Assembly: GCA_003550305.1 (NCBI GenBank)
Contig: QKYT01000318.1
Coordinates: 113,957-129,405 of the forward strand
Direction: 5' to 3'
DNA length: 15,449 nucleotides
DNA from: Glomus cerebriforme
Lineage: Eukaryota > Glomeromycota > Glomeromycetes > Glomerales > Glomeraceae
Every line of letters begins with the position of its first letter. Position 1 is the stretch's first letter. The notes under the pieces were generated by a model, which was not told the origin of the DNA, made no database searches, and saw nothing but the letters and a program-made list of their open reading frames with translations. Shown here one piece after another: positions 8,254 to 15,449 of the stretch. A program made the position numbers and the translations under genes.

Positions 8254-9875
8254 TATTGTTGGATTATTCAATTTATTTGAAATATTTAAGATATGATGAT
8301 TTATTCAATTTCACTTCAACTTATTTAAATTCATTCACTCATAACACTTATTTTTCAAAAAAAAATTATTCTTCTTTTATTAACAACAATAATATTGTTA
8401 AAAAATCTTTATATACTTATAATCCTTATAGTATCATAACAAAAAGAACGATAGTCATCGAATTATTTAAAAAATTTTTAAATCAACGAAAAAATTTAAT
8501 TGAATTATCGATTAATACAAATTTTATTAATGATTTTAAAAAATTTGAAATGAATTATTTTAATGGTATAGATCAAGATTTATTTGATTTATTTAAGGAA
8601 CAAATTTTTATTAAAGATTTTAAAAATATGAAAGATTATTATTATAATTATAATAATATAAAAACATTAATTTGTGGTGGTATAAAATTTGATGAAATAT
8701 TAAGATTATTACAAAAAAATTTAAATTTAACATCAATTAAAAATTTTATCATTGATTTTAATTTACCTTATAATTTTAATTTAAGTAGTAAATATTATAT
8801 TTCATCGGATAAAATAGTAAATTTTTTATCATTACAAAAAAATTTAAAAAAATTATCCGTTATTGGAAGGTATTATGAATTATATGAAGTATTTTTTAAA
8901 TTATCTCAACAAAATATTTTGGAAAAATTAACTTGTTTAGAATTTTATGGTATAGTATTTAATAATAATTATTTAACAATAGGAGGAGAAGGAGGAGGAG
9001 GAGAAGAAAAAAATTATGATCAAGGAATGAAATCAATTATGAATGAAATAATTTCTTGTCATAATTTACAAGAACTTGTATTTGAAGATTGTGTAAATCT
9101 TACGAATGATACTTTATCATTTTTACGTAATTCTAATTTCAAGTCATTAAAAAAATTCACTTTTAGAAATTGTTCAGGAAAAAATATTTATTCTTCATCA
9201 TCACATAATTCTTTAGCTACTATAATTAGAAATAGTAAAAATGTTCTTGAAGAAGTTAGATTTGGTAGAAAATTAAAATGGTTTATAAGAAAAATTTATG
9301 ATGTTGGTAATATTATTATGGAAGAATTAATTAAATGTGAAAATTTAAAAGTAATAGAATGTTGTGTATTAGTTAATATTGTTGAAGAATTTTTAGAAAT
9401 GATTCAATCATTAAAAACTTTGGAAAAAATTATTATTTCAATAGATTGTGAATTAAGTGATAATGAAATCTTTTGGAAAAGATTTGCTAATGCTTTAAAT
9501 GAAAATCGTCATTCTTTAAATGAATTATCAATTTGTATAGGAGGTGGTATAACTATGGGTGTAAGTACTTGTGAAAATGAATTATGGATAGAAATGTTTG
9601 AATGGTTTTTTAATACTTGTAATATTCCTATTAATATTTTAAAATTTCCTATGTGTTATTCTATTAATGAAAATTATTTAAATATTATTGGTAGATATGC
9701 TAAAAGAGTTGGTGGTGTAAAAAAAGTTATGTTATGTGAAGGTGTTATGAGAAAAAAAACTATCATGGGTTTAAGAATTGAAAGTATACAATGTGTACAT
9801 GTTTGTTGTAATGATATGGAATTTGGTGATGATGATTTGGTAAAAAGGATTAGATTTAGAGGTAGCATTCAATAA
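7662..9875 (+). CDS. F-box/LRR protein with Asn, Thr and Ser runs (putative SCF substrate receptor)
   Basis: This is a single-exon gene; from the ATG at 7662 the protein has 737 residues. The F-box lies at about 21-64: LIPTEILLQIFSYL, then CLLVNKFW at 44-51 and SNPF at 61-64. Low-complexity inserts follow: Asn-rich at about 78-90, a Thr run then a Ser run at about 168-197, and GGEGGGGEE at about 441-449. LRR-like segments occur from about 330 onward, including NLQELVFEDCVNLTND near 468-483. The C-terminus matches the upstream gene (SDNEIFWK, INILKFP, YAKRVGG), so the two are tandem paralogues that have diverged strongly. The expected role is to bind Skp1 through the F-box and recruit an unknown substrate for ubiquitination. 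The open frame continues upstream to an ATG at 7452, but those 70 codons read Leu/Phe/Pro-rich strings from a TATA box and pyrimidine tract, so I reject them. The insertions make the protein longer than its neighbour. Confidence 0.88.
8164..8253 (+). repeat. Coding microsatellites: ACN run, GTCAACAAC x3, CAT x11
   Basis: Within the second F-box gene, an ACT/ACA/ACG tract encodes a Thr run. Three perfect 9-bp copies of GTCAACAAC follow at 8192-8218, then eleven CAT units at 8221-8253, read in frame as a Ser run. All units are multiples of three, so expansion or contraction changes length without breaking the frame. Confidence 0.9.
8982..9006 (+). repeat. Coding GGA-rich microsatellite
   Basis: GGA/GAA/GAG units encode a Gly/Glu insert in the second F-box protein. 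The upstream paralogue lacks it at the comparable place. It probably arose by slippage into a surface loop between leucine-rich repeats. Confidence 0.75.
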
Positions 9876-11261
9876 GTTTAATCGTAAATATTGAAACAAG
9901 TGAATTATGGTAATTATAGTAGATAATCATTAAAGATACAAAATCATTTGTACAAACCTTTATTATAATAAAATAAATAAAATCTGTATTTTTTATAGAC
10001 GTTCACATGTCTGAACAAATATTTATGCATATAACTAATACTCTTTACCTCTTGCGATATCGTATATCTGAAATTATTATATAAATAAGAAAAATTAACA
10101 AAGAAAAATTGTTTCGTTGTGTGCAACAATCGGTACCTTTAATATTCTAAAACACTGTCAACATTAGTTAATTGGCCATAATTTAGAAAAAATAAAATTT
10201 ATTATTTTATGATATTTATATTGATCACGTTCATTATCTATCCAATAAATCCAAATCATCCTAAAATTGAATTTTTTTACGTTTATATATACTTAATTGA
10301 ACAAAATAATACTTAAATAATTATCATTTTTAAATTTCATTCGAAAGGATAAATAATATTTTATTTATGTAATATGAATATATGAGTACAATGGTTAGCT
10401 TTCTACCGCGGTAGCAAAATCCTCGCCATCGTTATAAAGATAAAAAATATAAAAAAAAAAATAAGAATAATAATAAAAATAAAAAATAACAATGAAAGAA
10501 ATAATAAAGAATTCGACAAAATTCATAACGTTGTGCGTGTAAATTAAGTGTTACATCAGAGTTTTTATTGTTGAAAGTTGAAACTGAGTTTGATGATTAT
10601 CTGTAATATTTAAAGAATTATTTAAATAAGTATTTTGAACCCAGAAATGTTAAAACCAAGCAAATCAGAATGAGAAAGTAGTCATATTAAAGTTATTGTC
10701 AATAAGCTGCGACAGATGTCCAATATGCTTCGGGACATACGGGTAGCGAAGCGTTTGTTACTTGTATTTGTTGTAAAAAAAACCCTCCATTATCCAACAA
10801 CATTATAATTATAAAAACTTTCGATTAAAAAAACTTTGGAAAACCTTTATACCAGTTTTATACCATTTAAATCACATGCGCTAATACCTCGTGACTTTAT
10901 TCAAAATTGGTTGGTCTTTAAAAAAATTTTTTTTTTAGTATAATGATTGTCTTTTGCAAGCTTAATCAAAAGTTTATTTTATTAGTTAGCAATATATCTA
11001 AAAGTATAATTGATCAGCTTAAAGGTGCCAATTTATTTTGCTCAATTTTAATAAGTTCAGAAGAGAAGACGTGTGCGTGAAGGACTTTTCTCTCCAATCA
11101 CTTTTACAAAGAAAAATTCTCATCACCGTAAAAATACATGCGTATAAAAAAAAGTTCCAAACTTCACGTGAGATTAAATCACCGTCACGTACGCGTCACG
11201 ATTTATATTACCAATATTTACAGGCAAGCTTTTATTTATTAAATAATTCGCAGAAAAACTA
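9876..11261. other. AT-rich intergenic region
   Basis: I see no supported gene. AATAAA at 9967-9972, about 90 bases after the stop of the second F-box gene, may be its polyadenylation signal. Other items are a 12-bp palindrome, CTACCGCGGTAG, at 10403-10414 in otherwise AT-rich sequence, and a GC-richer patch at about 10690-10760. A 12-bp inverted repeat (11229-11240 with 11265-11276) spans the 3' end of the minus-strand gene. The open frames at 9944-10129 and 11038-11265 show no protein features. Confidence 0.45.
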
Positions 11262-11405
11262 TTAAATAAATAAAAGTTCAAGAATTTTTCTGTGAAGATG
11301 CATGGCAGTAGAGTCATTTGTGCGTCGAGTGCCACCACGGCGGTTAAACTTCTTTTTGGATTTCAATGCAGACTCTATGTGTTGTTGTAGACTTATGACC
11401 CGGTT

Positions 11406-11478
11406 CTGTCAATAAAAGTATGTTAGTTACAAATTACAATACCCCGTAATAGCATTCGGAAAAATGAAGATTTGTTAC
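11406..11478 (-). other. Intron, 73 nt, with clear splice sites
   Basis: The donor GTAACA follows codon AAG and the acceptor is TATTGACAG. Joining the flanking exons keeps frame between MIVFK and NRVISLQQHIESALKSKK. This is one of the best-supported introns of the minus-strand gene and shows that the gene was transcribed and spliced before it decayed. Confidence 0.7.
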
Positions 11479-12030
11479 CTTAAATACAATCATTGTTCGT
11501 ATAAATTCGGATAAATTCTTTAATTGTAATGGTGTATTAGGTATCAAAATCTCATCGGTCAACAAGATAAACTCCGTCAACCCAATGCATAGAATAAAAA
11601 AAAAACTCTTTCTGTAAATAAATGTATGCTTTAATATTAGCAAGAGCTACAAAACATAATATTTGATAAGCCATTATACTTACTGTACACAAGAATTCCG
11701 TATGTTTCTAAATTTTTTAGATTTGGATGATTCTCAGGAAACAACTGCCGAATCCTGAAGAGAGCCAGTTGCATGGCTGGAAGTTTGATTATGTTGTTAG
11801 TGGTTTCCATGATGATACAACAAAAAGCTTCGTTTTAACCTTACCTTTAAGGATCTTTTCACGATCCTCATTCATCTTTACATCATCATGATATAACGCG
11901 TTACCGACCACTTCTCCAAAAGCCACCTGGATTTCAGTATAATGAAACCAACTATCAGCATTCGTTTTACGTTTGTATTTATCTCTTTTCAATTCTAATT
12001 GGTACTTTCAATCGGTATTCTCAACTTCAC

Positions 12031-12070
12031 CTCTAATTGGAGACAAAATATATATGAGAGTAAAATTTAC
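12031..12070 (-). other. Very short intron, 40 nt (inferred)
   Basis: The donor GTAAAT and acceptor TTAGAG join codons for NDVNI and SEVENTD in frame. A second short intron, 12362-12405 (44 nt, GTAATT...GTCAG), joins KRYDD to LSVKSHSK. Both are at the low end for fungal introns; either could instead mark frame damage in a dead gene. Confidence 0.45.
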
Positions 12071-12643
12071 TTATGTTTACATCATTTACGTTCAAAATAA
12101 CTTCCTCTCACAGTCTATTTATAATCCGACTGCGATATGAATATTCTGATGCGTTGGCATCTATTAGAGGGTTTATGAAGTCTGAAAACACATCAAGCTA
12201 CCGATTATAGGTAATTTTATTATGTTATTAATTACGTGGAGAATAATTAGAATAATTATAAATTATATGGTTAGAGATATTCTTACAAGGACGTATATAC
12301 TAGTTGGATCCATCTTAACATCCAATCTAGTCATCATTTTCGAATGGGACTTGACCGATAACTGACTCAAATCAATTTTGTATCCAGTGTATTTTGGGAA
12401 ATTACATCATCGTATCTTTTCAAAAGCGATTGGAGATTACTCTCAATAGATGGAAGCGAATTAACAATTTCACCCTCAATCTAGAACACGCAATTCATTG
12501 TCAATACAGGATTAGTAGAAATTAGAAGAAATTAAAATCAACTGAAAACGCTACCTTTTTCAAGCTCGATTCCATCAATATCCATTCCTTATCAGTGAAC
12601 AGCCGTTTAATTGGATCATACAGATGAAATTTAGGCAAGAATA

Positions 12644-12951
12644 GGCCTGTTCATTTCCGGTCGGTCGGGTGTTTTGCTTTATTTGTATCACCTGAATTTT
12701 ACCAATAAAACTTATTNCCAAATTGAACATATTTAGGTNNGTTCTTGACACGAACTTATATTTCATTTGTTAAAAACTATTTTACATTAGTTTGATTGGT
12801 CATAGTCTTTTAAAATTTAATTCCGAACTTTTGGCACCACAATTTTTTAGAGCTATTAGTTCGGATTTCTGTCGCGTCGCACAAAAAGATCAGCCCAATC
12901 AAAACAAACAAAAACTGACCAAAAACCCGCCCGACCGGAAATGAACAGGCC
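12644..12951. mobile_element. 308-310 bp inverted-repeat transposon (MITE) inside an exon
   Basis: Perfect terminal inverted repeats start GGCCTGTTCATTTCCGG at 12644 and, on the opposite strand, at 12951. Complementarity then continues imperfectly through CGG(T/G)CGGG. The ends are flanked either by TA (12642-12643 and 12952-12953), fitting Tc1/mariner- or Stowaway-type elements, or by AAT (12640-12642 and 12953-12955) if the outermost AGGCCT is counted as element. There is no transposase. Removing the element plus one copy of the duplication fuses the flanking exon pieces into one open frame (RYRIT then FLPKFHL). The interior contains unresolved bases at 12717 and 12739-12740. Confidence 0.75.
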
Positions 12952-13382
12952 TAATGTAATCCTGTATCTTACTATTCCTTTATTAAGATTGAGAAGTCTC
13001 TCGATTGCCGGATTCAAAGTCTGTAATGCAAAAAAAAAACCCCCCGTTAAATGATGGACAGTAATGAAGTGTAAAAAGACAGAGGTATCAAACCTCAACT
13101 CTTGAAAATACAAATGTTCTGCATCTTGTTCAACATCAAGATCCAATGGGCCTATTTTAATTTCATTTTTATCCTGCGCCTCGACTTTTGTTCGTTTTAT
13201 AGGAGGATCCCTCTTGGTCTGGTCGTCTTAAAGTAGCAAAATTGTACTTAATTAGGAGCGAATCATAAATCATAATATATATATATTGCGCACTTGATGC
13301 TCTCCGAAGATCTTCCATTATTTATAGTCGTTCCAACAGTTCCACGAATATGAATACGATGTTCCTCATCCTGGTTCTTGTC

Positions 13383-13903
13383 CTATAATGAAGGATTATT
13401 ACATTAATTTCCCCACTCGACGGCCCTACACCTACATTTTCAATTTACTTACCTCCCACGCTCTAGCCAGTGCGCGATCTTGTTTCTTATCCTGTATAAT
13501 GAAGGTACGGTAATTGCATTAATTTCCCAACCGCCGAATCGGCTCGAAGTCTTTAAACAAAACAACCTCAAAGGCCATTTTGCTCTCGACGGGGCCAGTG
13601 CCAGGTCGGCTCAAAGCCTTGAACACAGGCAACCTTGAAGGTCACATGCGCCCCAACACTGCCTGAACGTCAGACAACCTCGAAGGTCACCTGCGCTCTA
13701 ATACTTTCCCATTCCCTAGTACATTTTCGATTAATTGCACTAATTTCCCAACCGCCGAATCGGCTCGAAGTCTTTAAACAAACCAACCTTAAAGGCCACT
13801 TTGCACTCGACGGCAGGTCGGCTCGAAGCCTTGAACACAGGCAACCTCGGAGGTCACCTGCGCTCTAACACTTTGCCCATTCCCTGCATTTTCAATTACT
13901 CAC
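13383..13903 (-). repeat. Duplicated intron-exon unit
   Basis: Two introns flank the 39-nt exon 13453-13491 (DKKQDRALARAWE). The introns share matching segments: CCT(GT)ATAATGAAGG next to both acceptors, CATTAATTTCCC inside, and CATTTTCAATTACT(T/C)AC at both donors. The next exon begins DKNQDEEH, resembling DKKQDRAL. The simplest reading is tandem duplication of an intron plus exon within the gene, followed by partial loss in the shorter copy (13383-13452). Confidence 0.55.
13512..13884. repeat. Tandem duplication, about 222-bp period, GC-rich
   Basis: The segment starting ATTGCATTAATTTCCCAACC at 13512 recurs at 13734, with shared words CCGAATCGGCTCGAAGTC, TTTAAACAAA, CAGGTCGGCTC and TTGAACACAGGCAACCT. 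The first copy also has an internal repeat of CAACCT(T/C)GAAGGTCACNTGCG at about 13630-13700. It lies within the intron 13492-13903 of the minus-strand gene and is much more GC-rich than its surroundings. The open frame that runs across it on the plus strand (13635-13868) is only the repeat read as protein. Confidence 0.8.
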
Positions 13904-13973
13904 CTTCTTATATCTGTCGAGCAACGATTGTGCTGTTTCCCCCCTACAGCCTTTCTCGTTATATTCGAGGCTT

Positions 13974-14101
13974 CTAGTGTAACATTATATTTTTCGCTCG
14001 AACGGTTCAAACTCACACTCGTTTAAAAAACCTATAATATCCCAGTCGGAGGCTTTGTCAAAACAAAGAGAAAAGGAGACTTACTGTATAAAAGCAATGT
14101 G
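13974..14101 (-). other. Possible further 5' intron and short exon of the broken gene
   Basis: An intron of GTAAGT...CACTAG type would span 13974-14084. Upstream of it, TTTCTTGTAG at about 14102-14111 could be an acceptor, leaving a 17-nt exon at 14085-14101 in the right phase. This is weak evidence, and I could not identify the start codon. The true 5' end may lie further right. Confidence 0.25.
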
Positions 14102-15391
14102 CTACAAGAAATTAAATTGCTACGAGATAGCTATAGAATAAATAAGTACGTAAATGTATATAGATGTTAGTCAAAATGAATGCTCGAGTGACTGTGTTCA
14201 GATTCTGATTCTCAATCAGACTTGAAACCTAAGGAATCTAATCACGTCATATATTTGTTATAAATTATTTTCTTTTATTTAATTATAACGATGATAATAT
14301 TATAATAAATGATTTCAAAAACAATAACAAAAAAATAAAAAATCCATAACATCAATAATTTTAAAAATTGTCATATGATTAGAACTTCAAAAACTAAAGT
14401 GTGAATTTAATATACTTTAATAATATCTGCTTCTTCATCTTTTTATTAAATTGTATATTATATTTAAATTTTCACTTAAAAATCTTTACACTTTTAAAAA
14501 GTTAAAGTTATCTTTGTAGTAAATTCTGTAAACAAAATAATTAATTACATTTAGAAAATAATGTACTAAATTCTATAAAATTTAGATTTTTTTTTTGACT
14601 TCCTTTCAATAAATTTAGTAATAGACAAAAAATTCTATGATCCAATCCAGCTGAAAATGCCACGAGTGTTCCGTCAGTCAGTCATATAAATTATAACATT
14701 AAGATTTAACTAGGGATGATACATGCGTGTTTTAAAATTTTAGATCAAAAATTTCATATGTTTTTAATGATTTTTATTATTTTAAAACAGCTTTTTGCAA
14801 AATACTAAAAAGAACCACATATAAGATGAAATACTGTTTGTTGAGAAGGTAAAGTTATTTTCATATTTCCTGAATTTCTTAGAAGAAAAAGTAGAACTTC
14901 TAAACATATCCAAAAATAAGGAAACCAACAAGTTTGGGTCTAAATATTAACAGAGAGGGAAGAAAAGAGTGTCCTTAACCCAAAAGAGTAAGTATGCAAT
15001 AAATCATCCCGTAATCCCTGTTATGTCCATAAGAAGTTCTTCTCCATAGTACAGGAAGGGATAGAATATTAAAGTCAATTAATTGTTATCTCTCAAGTGC
15101 CCAGGGTGAATTCTCATTAATTGTAATATCCCAAATCAAACTTAGGACAATCAGATTTTAAATGTTGAATATCATCTAAGATTTAGTTTGAAAGATGGTC
15201 AAGTTTTGGATATAAGATTCTAAGTTTGATGTGGAACATAGTTAAGCTTGGAATACAACAAAATTAAAAGATATGGTAAAAACTGAAATTTCGATTAAAT
15301 TAAGATCGCAATTATAGTAATTGGTAATATTAATTTATGTGAAATTATAATAATAAACTAGCCAGTAATTTTCTACCAGTACCCACGGGTT
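14102..15391. other. AT-rich flank, no gene seen
   Basis: I see no supported gene. Small structures are a 7-bp stem with a 3-nt loop (TCTGATTCTCAATCAGA at about 14204-14220) and an 11-bp perfect inverted repeat, ATCAAACTTAG at 15135-15145 with CTAAGTTTGAT at 15220-15230. Confidence 0.45.
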
Positions 15392-15393
15392 AC

Positions 15394-15449
15394 TAGGGAT
15401 GGGGACGGTTCATTCAGTTCAGTTTCGTTCTATAAAGCGGTTAAACCGG
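15394..15449. mobile_element. Possible hAT-like transposon terminus, cut by window end
   Basis: TAGGGATGGGGACGGTTC begins at 15394. The TAGGGATG(G)G start followed by GGTTC/GTTC repeats resembles the termini of hAT-superfamily elements and their MITEs. The other end lies outside the window, so the assignment rests on one terminus only. Confidence 0.35.

Larger units (their letters stand above)
11262..13973 (-). pseudogene. Broken multi-exon gene of unidentified, probably lineage-specific family
   Basis: Exons inferred on the minus strand, 5' to 3': 13904-13973, 13453-13491, 13294-13382, 13081 or 13094 to 13210, then one exon split by a transposon (12952-13020 plus 12555-12641), 12406-12480, 12301-12361, 12071-12181, 11845-12030, 11684-11776, 11479-11611 and 11262-11405 with stop TAA at 11262-11264. 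Most introns have GT(A/G)AG-type donors and CAG/TAG acceptors, and phases agree across 12480-11262. The product would be about 420 residues. Landmarks include FHLYDPIKRLFTDKEW, NPLIDANASEYSYRSRIINR, FGEVVGNALY, NHPNLKNLETYGILVY and MHWVDGVYLVD. Lesions are TGA at 12108-12110 (probably from Trp or Arg), TGA at 12008-12010 (probably from Arg), a one-base loss near 11551-11563 after GVYLVD, and the insertion at 12644-12951. The joins at 13093/13081 and 13210 are uncertain. The Glu/Asp-rich central module loosely recalls PD-(D/E)XK-like proteins, but no catalytic set is demonstrable, so function is unknown. It resembles a repeated family I associate with Rhizophagus genomes. Confidence 0.65.

Noticed and set aside
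10690..10760. GC-richer patch considered as a tRNA or structured RNA
   Set aside because: I found no A-box/B-box pair and no cloverleaf. Only a weak TGTCC/GGACA hairpin is visible.
11229..11276. Hairpin at the 3' end of the minus-strand gene as a terminator
   Set aside because: The 12-bp arms are pure AT-type words with a 24-nt loop in a eukaryotic genome, where intrinsic hairpin terminators are not expected; it is probably compositional.
12856..13146. 96-codon minus-strand open frame as a real protein
   Set aside because: It reads through an intron (13021-13080 or 13093) and into the transposon, and it has no ATG start (TTG at 13144-13146). Only parts of it are exon.
13635..13868. 77-codon plus-strand open frame with repeated peptide
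   Set aside because: It is the 222-bp tandem duplication read as protein; the coding evidence in this region is on the minus strand.
13512..13884. CRISPR-like or satellite array
   Set aside because: There are only two long, diverged copies with no regular short repeats and spacers. It is a local duplication in an intron.

Overview
The window looks like nuclear DNA of an arbuscular mycorrhizal fungus, most likely Rhizophagus or a close Glomeromycotina relative. This is inferred from three things: extreme AT richness with long poly-T/poly-A tracts, asparagine- and lysine-rich proteins full of A/T-ending codons, and the style of the F-box proteins ('CLLVNKFW' after a short N-terminus, followed by irregular leucine-rich repeats). 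No database search was possible, so the organism call rests on recognition. There is no bacterial gene organisation, rRNA, tRNA or CRISPR array.

Layout. 1-4989 is AT-rich, mostly non-coding sequence with palindromes and inverted repeats. It holds a heavily decayed spliced gene fragment (483-971), a 20-bp perfect inverted repeat (1350-1462), a 46-codon gene-start-like ORF (2668-2808) and a non-autonomous mariner-like element (3207-3820) with a second small inverted-repeat element nested inside. 4990-6780 and 7662-9875 are two intact, intron-free, same-strand F-box/LRR genes. They are diverged paralogues, probably substrate-recognition subunits of SCF ubiquitin ligases. 9876-11261 is intergenic. 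11262-13973 on the minus strand is a many-exon gene that I could largely rebuild from splice sites and reading frame. It is broken by two in-frame TGA codons, one frameshift, and a 310-bp inverted-repeat transposon inserted into an exon. Its 5' part contains a local duplication of exon-intron units. 14102-15449 is AT-rich with no gene I can support, and a hAT-like terminus enters at the right edge.

How the parts relate. The F-box pair fits the tandem expansion of F-box/LRR genes typical of these fungi. The ruined gene and the transposon debris on both sides show a repeat-driven, fast-evolving neighbourhood. I see no convincing new enzymatic or defence system. The most informative signals are the exon-disrupting transposon, whose removal restores the reading frame exactly, the duplicated intron-exon unit, and the C-to-T pattern of stop codons in the left-hand relic.
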